Source of the DNA: Alphaproteobacteria bacterium
GTDB taxonomy: Bacteria; Pseudomonadota; Alphaproteobacteria; RF32; CAG-239
Direction: 5' to 3'
Assembly: GCA_017528205.1 (NCBI GenBank)
Contig: JAFXPE010000030.1
Span: 1 to 55,973, forward strand
DNA length: 55,973 nt
Shown: positions 1 through 8,959 of the stretch, one piece after another
Layout: the number at the start of each line of letters is the position of its first letter
How positions within the stretch are numbered: position 1 is the stretch's first letter
Position numbers and translations under genes: made by a program
Notes under the pieces: generated by a model
Told to the model about the DNA's origin: nothing
Databases searched by the model: none
Seen by the model: only the letters and a program-made list of their open reading frames with translations

Positions 1-1
1 C

Positions 2-2845
2 AAGGCAAAGTCTTGCCAGAGCGGCTGTTCAACCTCGAAACTCTCCGACAGCGGATGCTATAATTGTTCGGCGTGCGGTTATGCCGGCCAATCGGCTTGC
101 TGGAGTTGTTCGCTTATGGATACATCTTGCGACGCGTCGGCAGGCTACGTTTGGAGCAATAGTTCATGCAGCTGTATAGCATCGGGTTGCACCACCGGTG
201 ACGTGAGCAAGCAATCGGTGAGTGATTGCGGCTCAGGCGGCTCTGATGGTTGGGAATATACTTACAGCGGTATGTCCGGAGGCAAAAAGTGTGGAATTTG
301 TACGCCGAAGAATTGTACCGGCAACAGTTCAACCGATTTGAGTAAGACAAACTCCAATTACAGCTGTACGAGTTGTTATGCGGGTAATACGCAGAAATTT
401 ACCTGTACCTGTAATTTAACAGAGGCAATGTGCAATGCCAGCGGCAAGTCCTTAGATTCGTCAACCTGTAGCTGTAAAACCTGTTCAGATAGTTGTAGCA
501 GTAACGGTTGGGTGACGAGCTGTACTGAGGGTTGTTCCGGTGATTATAAGGTAACTTGCACCAACAAAGGAAGTAAGTGCGGTAGCACCTGCTATGTCGA
601 AAACAAGACCTATTGTTCGTCCGGTTGTTCAAACGGCTCTTGCAATCAGGCAAAGACCTGTTCTGACTATGGCTATGAGACCAGTTGTACTGCAAGTTGT
701 TCGAACAATGTTAAAACAACCTGTACGACTCAGAATCCGGAAACGGGCTTAACTTGCTATGTAAAGAGCACGGAAAATTGTCCAAACGGTTGCGAAGGAG
801 CAACATGTAAAGGTAAGAAGACCTGTTCCGACTATGGCTATGAGACCAGTTGTACTGCAAGTTGTTCGAACAATGTTAAGACAACTTGTACGACCAGGAC
901 GCCGGAAACAGGCTTAACCTGTTATGAAAAGAGCACGGAAAACTGTCCAAACGGTTGCGAAGGCACAACGTGTAAAGGTAAGAAGACCTGCTCTGATTAT
1001 AGCTATGCTTCAAGTTGTACGGCCGGTTGTTCAAACAAGGTTAAGACGACCTGTACAACCAAGACGCCGGAAACAGGCTTAACCTGTTATGAAAAGAACA
1101 CAGAAACCTGTACTTATGGTTGTGACGGTAATAACTGTGCATCGGCCAAGTGTTCGGACTTCGGTTATGATTCAAGTTGTACACCGGGCTGTTCGAATAG
1201 CGTTAAAACAACCTGTACAACCAGAACACCGGTAAGCGGTTTAACCTGCTATGAAAAGAGCACGGAAACCTGTACTTACGGATGCGAAGGAACAACGTGT
1301 AAAGGCAAGAAGACCTGCTCTGATTATAGCTATGCTTCAAGTTGTACTGCAAGTTGTTCGAACAATGTTAAGACAACTTGTACGACCAAGACGCCGGAAA
1401 CAGGCTTAACCTGTTATGAGAAGAAGACGGAAACCTGTACCTACGGATGTAGCGGTAATAACTGTGCAGCGGCTAAATGTTCGGACTTTGGTTATGATTC
1501 TGCTTGCACGCCGGGATGTTCTAACAAGGTTAGGACAACCTGTACAACCAAGAATCCGGTAAGCGGTTTAACCTGCTATGAAAAGAGCACGGAAACCTGT
1601 ACTTACGGATGCAGCGGCACCAGCTGTGCAGCAGCCACATGTTCGTACTATAGTCTTGATTCAAGCTGTACACCGGGTTGTTCGAACAGTATTAAGACAA
1701 CCTGTACGACCAAGAATCCGGGAGGCGGCTTAACCTGTTATGAAAAGAAGACGGAAACCTGTACCTACGGATGTAGCGGTAATAACTGTGCAGCGGCTAA
1801 ATGTTCCGACTTCGGTTATGATTCAAGTTGTACGCCGAGTTGTTCAAACAAAGTTAAGACAACTTGTACGACCAAGAATCCGGTAAGTGGCTTGACCTGC
1901 TATGAAAAGAAGACGGAAAACTGTACTTACGGATGTAGCGGCACCAGCTGTGCAGCGGCTAAATGTTCCGACTTCGGTTATGATTCAAGTTGTACGCCGA
2001 GTTGTTCAAACAAAGTTAGGACAACCTGTACGACCAAGAATCCGGTAAGTGGCTTAACCTGCTATGAAAAGAAGACGGAAAACTGTACTTACGGATGTAG
2101 CGGCACCAGCTGTGCAGCGGCTAAATGTTCCGACTTCAGTTATGATTCAAGTTGTACGCCGAGTTGTTCAAACAAAGTTAAGACAACCTGTACGACCAAG
2201 AATCCGGTAAGTGGCTTAACCTGCTATGAAAAGAAGACGGAAAACTGTACATACGGTTGCGACGGCAGCGAATGCAAGGCTGCTCCGAGTTGTTCGAATG
2301 GTATGGCACCTGAAGGTACTGAGTGTTGTGAAAAGTCAAATAGCAAATATTGGAGTACGGAAGCTGATTGTAAATCTAAAAATAACGTAACTGCTTGTAC
2401 AAAGATTCCAAATGGACCGTACCAAGGATGCTATGTGCCTCAGGGCGGTGGAAATAGTGGCGGCGGTTGCACGGCACAGTCGTATAAGGCATATGTATTT
2501 TGCACTTTAGGACCTACTCAGTATGATCCGTGTCCAGGTGGAACAGGCGTGTTCAAATGTGAATATGTAGTACCTTCATGTGCATTCTCTAAGGTTGAAG
2601 TATGGGGTATAGACGGTTTGAATTCAGGCAATGTGGCTTTAGGAATTCAGACTGCACTTCACTCAAGCGGTGCTACAAACAAGTATACTCGGAATGTTTA
2701 TAGTTGTCAGCTGGGTAATACCTGTAAATTCTACAGCTCAGGCTCTACCTTGGAGGGTACTGTATCTTTGCAAGGTAATGCTCGACCTGCCGGTGTAACA
2801 CCTGGCGGTGGCGATTGGTATTGTGAGTATACTAAAAATAAATAA
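2..2845 (+). CDS. Cysteine-rich tandem-repeat protein (5' truncated)
   Basis: The reading frame is open from base 2, so the gene starts before the window; about 947 residues are visible. It is extremely rich in Cys, Thr, Ser, Lys and Gly. A degenerate Cys-rich N-terminal part (about 215 residues) is followed by ten near-identical repeats of about 54 residues (653-2284), each with eight cysteines, the first of the type KTCSDYGYETSC and later ones KCSDFGYDSSC. A non-repeat C-terminal domain of about 185 residues, also with paired cysteines, ends in WYCEYTKNK. No membrane segment is visible; the true N-terminus and any export signal lie outside the window. The even cysteine count per repeat suggests disulfide-locked modules, hence an exported or surface protein (inference). 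I do not recognise a named family. A clear terminator follows the stop. Confidence 0.85.
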   Translation, partial: KAKSCQSGCSTSKLSDSGCYNCSACGYAGQSACWSCSLMDTSCDASAGYVWSNSSCSCIASGCTTGDVSKQSVSDCGSGGSDGWEYTYSGMSGGKKCGICTPKNCTGNSSTDLSKTNSNYSCTSCYAGNTQKFTCTCNLTEAMCNASGKSLDSSTCSCKTCSDSCSSNGWVTSCTEGCSGDYKVTCTNKGSKCGSTCYVENKTYCSSGCSNGSCNQAKTCSDYGYETSCTASCSNNVKTTCTTQNPETGLTCYVKSTENCPNGCEGATCKGKKTCSDYGYETSCTASCSNNVKTTCTTRTPETGLTCYEKSTENCPNGCEGTTCKGKKTCSDYSYASSCTAGCSNKVKTTCTTKTPETGLTCYEKNTETCTYGCDGNNCASAKCSDFGYDSSCTPGCSNSVKTTCTTRTPVSGLTCYEKSTETCTYGCEGTTCKGKKTCSDYSYASSCTASCSNNVKTTCTTKTPETGLTCYEKKTETCTYGCSGNNCAAAKCSDFGYDSACTPGCSNKVRTTCTTKNPVSGLTCYEKSTETCTYGCSGTSCAAATCSYYSLDSSCTPGCSNSIKTTCTTKNPGGGLTCYEKKTETCTYGCSGNNCAAAKCSDFGYDSSCTPSCSNKVKTTCTTKNPVSGLTCYEKKTENCTYGCSGTSCAAAKCSDFGYDSSCTPSCSNKVRTTCTTKNPVSGLTCYEKKTENCTYGCSGTSCAAAKCSDFSYDSSCTPSCSNKVKTTCTTKNPVSGLTCYEKKTENCTYGCDGSECKAAPSCSNGMAPEGTECCEKSNSKYWSTEADCKSKNNVTACTKIPNGPYQGCYVPQGGGNSGGGCTAQSYKAYVFCTLGPTQYDPCPGGTGVFKCEYVVPSCAFSKVEVWGIDGLNSGNVALGIQTALHSSGATNKYTRNVYSCQLGNTCKFYSSGSTLEGTVSLQGNARPAGVTPGGGDWYCEYTKNK
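653..2284 (+). repeat. Ten tandem ~162-bp coding repeats (54-aa, 8-Cys modules)
   Basis: The ten units keep the cysteine pattern at residues 2, 11, 15, 23, 34, 42, 46 and 51 of the module. Units near the 3' end are almost identical at DNA level, while the first three form a separate subtype ending in KGK rather than AAA. This fits expansion by unequal recombination. A degenerate eleventh unit lies immediately upstream (about 480-652). Confidence 0.9.
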
Positions 2846-2875
2846 GGTAAAATTACAAAAGTTAACAATAAAAAT

Positions 2876-2902
2876 GGGCGGTGGAATTATCCGCCCTTTT
2901 TT
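2876..2902 (+). terminator. Intrinsic terminator of the Cys-rich repeat gene
   Basis: GGGCGG (2876-2881) pairs with CCGCCC (2891-2896) across a 9-nt loop, followed directly by six T, 31 bp after the stop codon. Confidence 0.85.
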
Positions 2903-2934
2903 GTGTGAAAGAAACATTGTCGTTCCTCATCTGC

Positions 2935-3253
2935 CGTCATTCTTGGGCTTGCCGCAGGCAAGAACCGAGAATCCCTCACAGAAAAAGACTCTGTCATTCT
3001 GAACGCAGTGAAGAATCTCCTTAGTCGCCATGCGATTGGAGTAGTCAGTAATAAGGCTACTTTATTGCGCCCGAGGCCGCACGGCGAGAAAAGAGATTAT
3101 TACGTCGACTGCTATGCACTCTCCTCATAATGACAGTCATTTTCTTTGAGGTGGTAAATAATAAGGCTACTTTATTGCGCCCGAGGCTGCACGGCGCCGA
3201 ATGAGATTCTTCGCCGGCTTTTCAGCTTCTCGCTTTCGCAAGAATGACAGCAA
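2935..3253. repeat. Mosaic of dispersed intergenic repeats
   Basis: The 665-bp gap between the Cys-rich gene and the transglycosylase has no credible gene. It holds two copies (from about 3050 and 3160) of a unit beginning AATAAGGCTACTTTATTGCG and continuing CCCGAGG(C/T)(C/T)GCACGGCG, then diverging into two tails: one ending CCTCATAATGACAG and one ending TTTCGCAAGAATGACAG. Close relatives of both tails occur at 31728-31807 and 39036-39117. A leading segment carries the GTCATTCTGAACGCAGTG type of repeat (about 2990-3020). The remaining 3254-3510 is AT-rich, with nothing recognised beyond the leader of the next gene. Confidence 0.7.
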
Positions 3254-3531
3254 AAAATATCTCAAAATTACAGCCAATTTTTCGCATTAAAACAATTGGT
3301 TATATCCATTTTGATGATTAAAATATGGAAAAGAGTCTTTTTTTTGTGGATTTTAAAAAAAAGCCGTGATATATGACTCTTGTTTAACGGTTTGTTAATC
3401 TTTTTTAATGAACGGTTAAAAGTGGTTAATACTGTTTAATTTCTCGGTATTAAGTTACAAGACGGACTGAAATTCTTAAAAGATGGGAGGAACGTTGAGA
3501 GTTAAGCAGCTTGTTGAGGTTGCACGTCATC

Positions 3532-4140
3532 GTGTTTAATAAGTTCGGTTTATTGTTGGTCAGTGCTTTGGTTTTTATCAGCGGCGCAATTTACGCAAAC
3601 GAAGATACTGACATTTTATCGGCCAAAGAGCATGTAACCGACAGCTCTCTTTGCTTGGTAGCCGCCAAGGAAGCAAGTGCCGATTATGGAGTTAATTTAA
3701 ATTTATTGCAAACGATTGCCGCCGTTGAGAGCGGTGTGTGGAATGAGTTGCATCAGGCTTATATTGCTTGGCCGTGGACGGTAAATGCCAAAGGGCGCGG
3801 ACACTACTATAAAACCAAAGAAGAAGCGGTTGCAGCGGCAAAAGAATTTATAAAGCAAGGCGTCAAAAGCATCGATGTCGGCTGTATGCAAGTTAATATG
3901 AAATATCACGGCAAAGAGTTTTCTTCTATTGAAGACGCCATGGATCCGGCGCAAAACGTTAAATACAGCGCAAAGTTTTTGCGTTCGCTGTATACGCGTA
4001 ACGGCAACAGTTGGGAAACAGCCGCGAAAAAATATCATTCGGGCAACGCCAAAGAGGGTGCGTTGTATGCGAATCGGCTTTCCAGACGCTTTGAAAGCTA
4101 CAAAGTTGCCGGTTTGTCCGACGGCACGGAATTGTTCTGA
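3532..4140 (+). CDS. Lytic transglycosylase, SLT domain, exported
   Basis: About 202 residues: an N-terminal signal peptide (FNKFGLLLVSALVFISGAIYA) and an SLT-type (lysozyme-like) domain. The catalytic Glu sits in IAAVESG (about residue 66), followed by the GCMQVN motif (about 120) and a late AKKYHSG motif, all typical of the family. Such enzymes cleave peptidoglycan glycan strands in the periplasm to 1,6-anhydromuropeptides; the AnmK-like kinase at 47285 could recycle the product. Start: the frame opens at TTG 3511, but GTG 3532 gives a clean signal peptide and follows GAGG at 3516-3519, so I prefer it. The next gene starts 2 bp after the stop, suggesting cotranscription. The short form with WPWTVN and a K-rich helix resembles transglycosylases of alphaproteobacterial secretion or flagellar loci, but no such genes are nearby. 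Confidence 0.85.
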   Translation: MFNKFGLLLVSALVFISGAIYANEDTDILSAKEHVTDSSLCLVAAKEASADYGVNLNLLQTIAAVESGVWNELHQAYIAWPWTVNAKGRGHYYKTKEEAVAAAKEFIKQGVKSIDVGCMQVNMKYHGKEFSSIEDAMDPAQNVKYSAKFLRSLYTRNGNSWETAAKKYHSGNAKEGALYANRLSRRFESYKVAGLSDGTELF

Positions 4141-4142
4141 TA

Positions 4143-4898
4143 ATGCCGAGACAGGTTACCAAATATAAAAAAGAATATGTCGTAAAAAGCTATGAAGCAG
4201 ATTGTCATGGCTTTTTGCGTATTTTAACTCTGATGAATATTTTGCAAGATATAGCTTGCGAAAATGCCGATGTTTTGGGCTTTGGCTTTGTGGAATGTCA
4301 TAAGCATAATTTAACTTGGGTCGGCTCAAACTATTTGATTAAGATAGAACGCTTGCCGCGAATCGATGAACATTTTGTGATTGAAACTTGGCCGGCAGTC
4401 GGCAAACTTTGGGGCGCAATTCGCGATTTTTGCCTTAAAGACAGCGACGGAAACATTATTGCCGTGGCCTCCAGCCAATGGGTGCTGATAGATTGCGAGC
4501 GTCGGCGTCCGGTGGCGCTGAGCAAGTATTTTCCGGAATATTCGTTTTTGGACGAGCGAGTTATGGAAGATGAATTCCATAAGTTGCCGACAATAGAGAA
4601 TCCGGATTTGATAACGGAATTTGCCGTCAGATTCGACGATATCGACGTTAACAATCACGTTAACAATGCCGTATATCCGCTTTGGGCCAGCGAAAGTTTG
4701 AACAGCGATTTTCGCTTGACACATTTGCCGCAAGAGGTGGAAATCTGCTTTAAAAAAGAAGCGTTGTACGGCGAAAAAGTTGAGGTTCGTACCAAAGTAA
4801 ACGAAGCGGAAACTTTGCACGTTATTTGTGATAAAAACAGCGGTAATGAGCTGGCCGAATGTTGCTTTAAATGGCGCGAACTTACATCAAAACCGTAG
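4143..4898 (+). CDS. Acyl-ACP thioesterase (double hot-dog)
   Basis: A 251-residue cytoplasmic protein of the FatA/FatB-like acyl-ACP thioesterase family. The N-terminal hot-dog half has the family hallmark around residues 19-35 (EADCHGFLRILTLMN). The second half carries the catalytic-region motif RFDDIDVNNHVNN at 163-175, with the Asp/Asn/His arrangement expected for hydrolysis of acyl-ACP to free fatty acid. Length is normal for bacterial members. It follows the transglycosylase by 2 bp and its 3' end overlaps the convergent YbjN-like gene by 17 bp. Chain-length specificity cannot be read from the sequence. Confidence 0.88.
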   Translation: MPRQVTKYKKEYVVKSYEADCHGFLRILTLMNILQDIACENADVLGFGFVECHKHNLTWVGSNYLIKIERLPRIDEHFVIETWPAVGKLWGAIRDFCLKDSDGNIIAVASSQWVLIDCERRRPVALSKYFPEYSFLDERVMEDEFHKLPTIENPDLITEFAVRFDDIDVNNHVNNAVYPLWASESLNSDFRLTHLPQEVEICFKKEALYGEKVEVRTKVNEAETLHVICDKNSGNELAECCFKWRELTSKP

Positions 4899-5358
4899 GC
4901 ATCAAAGCCTTGCGCGGGCTGATATTTTGTTTGAAAACCGCGTGAAAAACCGGATAAGCGCGTTCACATTCGGTGATGGCAATGTTGAGAATTTGCTCAA
5001 GTTTGGAAATAACGTTGGTGTCTTTTTCATCAATTATTACCGAGTGCTTGAAAACCGGCATTTGCGCTTCTTCCCAATAGGAAAAATAACCAACCCACAA
5101 ATCTTCGTTTAAGAGCGCCAAAAGCTCAAAAATACTCGGCAGATAAACATTTTCCGGCTCAAGGTTGATAAGGCAGGAAATATGCATACAGTGCATTTCT
5201 TCTTCCCAGGCAAAGAAAAACAGCATATTGTCCCATTTGCCGGCAATTTCAACCACAACCTCGTGATTGTTGCGGCGCTCGGTTGAATGTTGCCGTTGGG
5301 CAAAAAGATACTCGATGTCGTCGAGCGGATTAAAATTATAAACTTTCTTTGCCAGCAT
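4882..5358 (-). CDS. YbjN domain-containing protein
   Basis: 158 residues with the layout of alphaproteobacterial YbjN/DUF1790-type proteins: a start in NPLDDIEYLF, a hydrophobic strand MLFFFAWEEEMHCMHISCLI, a motif NEDLWVGYFSYW, and a helical tail around ILNIAITECERAYPVFH. YbjN folds resemble secretion-chaperone folds, but the cellular role of this family is not settled. The gene is convergent with the thioesterase gene and shares 17 bp with it. Upstream (5359-5596) I see only AT-rich intergenic DNA containing the starts of two divergent transcription units. Confidence 0.8.
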   Translation of the reverse strand: MLAKKVYNFNPLDDIEYLFAQRQHSTERRNNHEVVVEIAGKWDNMLFFFAWEEEMHCMHISCLINLEPENVYLPSIFELLALLNEDLWVGYFSYWEEAQMPVFKHSVIIDEKDTNVISKLEQILNIAITECERAYPVFHAVFKQNISPRKALMPTVLM

Positions 5359-5596
5359 ATTACTTCCTGTTTTGTCGGTTCAATTTCAGAATGCATATTT
5401 CGCAAAATAAAAACAATTTATTACATTAAGTTTTCCACTTTTTCCGCGGCAAAAAAATTTTTTTATTCGGTGCGGAAAATTATTTTGCGTATTTTCAAAA
5501 GCTTAAAAATAAAGATGTTTATAATATTTTTTTAGATGTGGATTATCTGTTTTTTCTTAATATACTTTTAAGCAATTAGAAGTAAAGGGGCAGAAA

Positions 5597-6409
5597 ATGA
5601 TTGGATTGTCGTATCCGGAAATATCTCCGATTATTTTTTCAATCGGTCCGGTGGCCATACGTTGGTATTCTATGGCTTATTTGGTCGGACTTTTGGTCGG
5701 CTGGTGGTTGGCCGCCGTGCGCATTAAAAAATATGATTTAGGATTGAGCCGCCAAAATTGCGAAGATGCGTTGTTCTTCGTAACGCTGGGAATTATTCTC
5801 GGCGGCAGATTGGGATACATTTTGTTTTACGGCGGTGAAAGATTTTGGCAGAATCCGTGGGAAATTCTGGCCATTTGGCACGGCGGAATGTCTTTTCACG
5901 GCGGTGTGTTCGGGGTGATTGTCGCCTTGTATTTGTTTGCCCGCAAAATAAATTATCCGTATTTGAAAATAACCGATTTGGTGGCGCCGCTGGTGCCGTT
6001 CGGGCTGTTTTTGGGGCGCTTGGCCAACTTTATCAATGACGAGCTGTGGGGCAGGGTTACCGATGTGCCGTGGGCAATTCGCTTTCCGCGCGGCGGTTAT
6101 TTGCCGCGGCATCCGTCGCAACTTTATGAGGCTTTCTTGGAGGGAATCTGCCTGTTTATCATCTTAAATTTGATGTGGCGCAGCAAGTGGTGTCGTGAGC
6201 GCACCGGCCTTATTTCGGCAGTTTTTCTGTTGGGATATGCGCTGTTTCGGCTGATTGTGGAACAGTATCGTGAGCCGGATGCTCAACTGGGCTTCTTGTG
6301 GCTCGGTTTGACCATGGGACAATGGCTCTCTTTGCCGATTGTGGCGGTAGGAATTTGGCTGATTGCACGGCTGTTTATTAAAAAAGACGGGAAAATTACG
6401 CAACAGTAA
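5597..6409 (+). CDS. lgt: Prolipoprotein diacylglyceryl transferase
   Basis: 270 residues with about seven hydrophobic segments. Lgt transfers diacylglycerol from phosphatidylglycerol to the lipobox cysteine of prolipoproteins in the inner membrane. The family signature is present at residues 140-149 (GRLANFINDE), preceded by GGMSFHGG at 97-103 and followed by RHPSQLYEA, all conserved parts of the active site region. AAGGGG at 5585-5590 is a good ribosome binding site. Clients in this window may include the lipoproteins at 35027 and 40991. The 3' end overlaps the convergent gene by 14 bp. Confidence 0.95.
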   Translation: MIGLSYPEISPIIFSIGPVAIRWYSMAYLVGLLVGWWLAAVRIKKYDLGLSRQNCEDALFFVTLGIILGGRLGYILFYGGERFWQNPWEILAIWHGGMSFHGGVFGVIVALYLFARKINYPYLKITDLVAPLVPFGLFLGRLANFINDELWGRVTDVPWAIRFPRGGYLPRHPSQLYEAFLEGICLFIILNLMWRSKWCRERTGLISAVFLLGYALFRLIVEQYREPDAQLGFLWLGLTMGQWLSLPIVAVGIWLIARLFIKKDGKITQQ

Positions 6410-7568
6410 CAATGTTGCAATTAAAGCGATAATTCTTTTGCAAAGCGTTGTGGGTGCGCTCGGTAACTTCCGAGGCATTCAGGTCTTTGCGCGTTTTTTC
6501 CGAAACACAAACGGAAATGGTGATTTTGATGCTTTTGTGCGAGGCAAAAACAAATTCCGTTGCGGCAACTTTGCGGCGGATATTTTCGGCAAATTCCTTA
6601 ACGTGGCGTGCGTCTTCGTTTTTGAAAACCATCAGCAATTCGGTTTCGTTATAACGATAAAGGCTGAGATTGTATGGTTGTTCCAAAATAAGATTGACCA
6701 CCATTTGATCTAAAACGCAACATTGTGCGTCGCCAATGGCTTTAACCAGCTTGTCGCGGTTATCTATGCTGAACAGGGCAATGGTATATTTGAACGGAAA
6801 TTTTGAATTGGCGTGGTTGATGTAGGCGGTTTTGCTTCCCACATTTTCGAGATAATCATAATGATAACTGCGATAGAGGTGCAAAACGGAAACGCAAAGC
6901 AAAATCAGCGTAAAAGCCAGAAAAAAAGTGGTAATTCCCGAAGGGGAATCGGAATAAATCATTCCCATAAACACCGCCATGGAGGCGTAAAATTGTCCGG
7001 TGTTCAAAATGGTGTTCTTAAAGCTGATGTTGAAAGCGAGCGGCGTCAGCAATATTATCCACAGCGCACAATTCCAAAGCGGTACGGCTTGGAGAGTTAT
7101 GTCGATGTGCGGAATATAATCAAATATTTGATGAATGTGCGAAAATATCGCCGCTTGAAGCAACAATGCCAGCAAAACGTATTTACTGCGGCCGGAGTGT
7201 AATTTGCTCGGCGGCAGTAAATATAAAATAAACAAATTAAGCGGCAAAATACAGCACAAACAGCGAAATTCCGAGGTGTTGAAAAAGTTTTCGCCGTATT
7301 GTATTTTGAGCTGATTGATTATGATGTAGGCGGCCGCGCCGGTCAGCAAACTGAAAAACGGCTTGGATTGATTGGCGAGGCAGAGCAAAATCAGGGTGCC
7401 GACGGTGAATATCAAAAATAAATAGTGAAACGTTTGCGAGAGCCCGCCGACATAAGGATTTTCGGCGTAATACAATACCAAACCGGACAGCAATAAAAGC
7501 GCCGGTAAAAACGAACTTTTTATCGTGGAAAAAATGTATTTGATGTTGCCGGCCGATTTAAAAAACAC
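6396..7568 (-). CDS. Membrane protein with degenerate GGDEF-like domain
   Basis: 390 residues: about seven or eight membrane segments in residues 20-235, then a cytoplasmic domain of about 150 residues. This C-terminal domain has the outline of a GGDEF (diguanylate cyclase) domain: a DxLT-like start (YLENVGSKTAY), a strand IALFSIDNRDKL where the metal-binding strand would be, and RYNETELLMVF (305-315) at the place of RxGGDEFxxLL. The signature reads RYNETE, so the GTP-binding glycines and metal acid are lost; cyclase activity is unlikely and a sensory or scaffold role is possible (inference). The start is GTG with AAAGGAG ten bases upstream. It lies 48 bp downstream of queA on the same strand, so probably in one transcript with it. 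Confidence 0.65.
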   Translation of the reverse strand: MFFKSAGNIKYIFSTIKSSFLPALLLLSGLVLYYAENPYVGGLSQTFHYLFLIFTVGTLILLCLANQSKPFFSLLTGAAAYIIINQLKIQYGENFFNTSEFRCLCCILPLNLFILYLLPPSKLHSGRSKYVLLALLLQAAIFSHIHQIFDYIPHIDITLQAVPLWNCALWIILLTPLAFNISFKNTILNTGQFYASMAVFMGMIYSDSPSGITTFFLAFTLILLCVSVLHLYRSYHYDYLENVGSKTAYINHANSKFPFKYTIALFSIDNRDKLVKAIGDAQCCVLDQMVVNLILEQPYNLSLYRYNETELLMVFKNEDARHVKEFAENIRRKVAATEFVFASHKSIKITISVCVSEKTRKDLNASEVTERTHNALQKNYRFNCNIVTVA

Positions 7569-7616
7569 TTTGCAAAGACTCCTTTTTCAAGGACTCAATG
7601 ATACATTGCAAAAGGT

Positions 7617-8699
7617 TTAAATTTTATTTACACACTTCAAAATCGAGCTGTCACCGTAAGAATAAAAACGATAACGTTCTTTAATGGCGTGTGCATAGGC
7701 ATCTTTCATTCTTTGAGTGCCGGCAATGGCGCAAATCAACATAAAAAGAGTCGATTTCGGCAAGTGGAAATTGGTGATAATCATATCGAGCATCTTAAAT
7801 TTATAGCCCGGAGTGATGAAAATGCTGGTTTCGCCACAGAAAGGGTGTAAGACACCGTTGTCATCGGCGGCACTTTCCAACAGGCGTACTGAGGTGGTGC
7901 CAACGGCAATAATGCGTCGGCCTTCCTGTTTGGCTTTATTTATAATGTCGGCGGTTTGCTGGGTTATAACTCCGTATTCGGCGTGCATTTTATGATTTTC
8001 CGTATCGTCGGTTTTTACCGGCAAAAATGTTCCGGCGCCGACGTGTAAGGTTAAAAATACACGTTTTACACCCATATCGTCAATTTGCTTTAACAGGCGG
8101 TCGGTGAAGTGCAAACCGGCAGTCGGAGCGGCAACCGCACCTTCATGCTTGGCATAAACGGTTTGGTAGTTTTCTTTATCATTATACGGATTCCATAAGC
8201 CGGCGGTCGGTCTGTCGCGCTTAATATAAGGCGGTAGCGGCATCGAACCGTATTTCTCCAGTTTATGAGCCAAATCTTCCGGCGGACAGGCAAATTTAAT
8301 CAAAACGCCGTCTTCCGCGTCTTTTTGCACAATTTCTGCCGCAAAATCAGATTGTTCGGCTGAGATTTCCGCGGTGTAAAAGTGCATAACGTCGCCAACG
8401 TGCAGACGCTTAGAATTTTTAATGAAGGCCCACCAGCAAATTCCGTCTTCGGGGCGATAAAGCGTAACTTCTACCAAGGCCTCGCCGCGTTTGCCGTATA
8501 AGCGGGCCGGAATTACCTTGGTGTCATTAAAAACCATAACATCGCCGGGGCGAAGAATTTGCGGCAGGTCGTAAAAGTGCCTATCGGAGATGACGTTTTC
8601 TTCCGATAAATCCAACAAACGCGAAGTGTCGCGCGGGTTTGCCGGCTCTTTTGCTATCAGCTCTTTATCCAGTTCAAAATCAAAAATATCTACTTTCAT
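7617..8699 (-). CDS. queA: tRNA preQ1(34) S-adenosylmethionine ribosyltransferase-isomerase
   Basis: 360 residues, full length for QueA, which moves the ribosyl group of SAM onto preQ1 at the tRNA wobble base to make epoxyqueuosine. Family motifs are evident: FDFELDKELIAKEPA at the N-terminus, PGDVMVFNDTKVIPARL (about 51-67), GSMPLPPYI, the stretch YQTVYAKHEGAVAAPTAGLHF (about 178-198), LHVGAGTFLPV, and FITPGYKFKMLDMIITNFHLP near the C-terminus. AAGGAA precedes the ATG. No other queuosine genes are in the window. The degenerate GGDEF gene follows it closely. Confidence 0.97.
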   Translation of the reverse strand: MKVDIFDFELDKELIAKEPANPRDTSRLLDLSEENVISDRHFYDLPQILRPGDVMVFNDTKVIPARLYGKRGEALVEVTLYRPEDGICWWAFIKNSKRLHVGDVMHFYTAEISAEQSDFAAEIVQKDAEDGVLIKFACPPEDLAHKLEKYGSMPLPPYIKRDRPTAGLWNPYNDKENYQTVYAKHEGAVAAPTAGLHFTDRLLKQIDDMGVKRVFLTLHVGAGTFLPVKTDDTENHKMHAEYGVITQQTADIINKAKQEGRRIIAVGTTSVRLLESAADDNGVLHPFCGETSIFITPGYKFKMLDMIITNFHLPKSTLFMLICAIAGTQRMKDAYAHAIKERYRFYSYGDSSILKCVNKI

Positions 8700-8885
8700 C
8701 GCGGTTCCTTTTTTGTTTGCCTTGTCTTATATTCTGTTCGAACCGATAAAGCAAGTTTTTTTTTGAAATGCCAAATCGGGTGCTTTTTAAAATTTGTCAA
8801 ATGATTTTTTTGCCGATAAAATAAAGAGGATTCAACGTTTATTGAAAAAAAATGCAAAATTTTTTGTTTTTTTGACAAAAAAGTG

Positions 8886-8914
8886 TTGCAAAATAGTAAA
8901 AATAGGTGTATAGT
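8886..8914 (+). promoter_or_regulatory. Promoter of the 881-aa protein gene
   Basis: TTGCAA (8886-8891), a 17-bp spacer and TATAGT (8909-8914). A TTGACA at 8872-8877 has no fitting -10 box. The transcript would carry a leader of about 40 nt with AAAGGAG at 8947-8953 before the ATG. The same -35/spacer pattern occurs at 20385 and 39155. Confidence 0.65.
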
Positions 8915-8959
8915 CGGGGCAGAAATAATGAAGAAATATGCACTTAAAGGAGTTTTCAA

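Noticed and set aside
653..2284. CRISPR-like periodic repeats
   Set aside because: The units are contiguous coding repeats without spacers, in frame throughout one protein.
2808..3002. Short plus-strand frame after the Cys-rich gene
   Set aside because: It crosses the terminator and the intergenic repeats and has no ribosome site.
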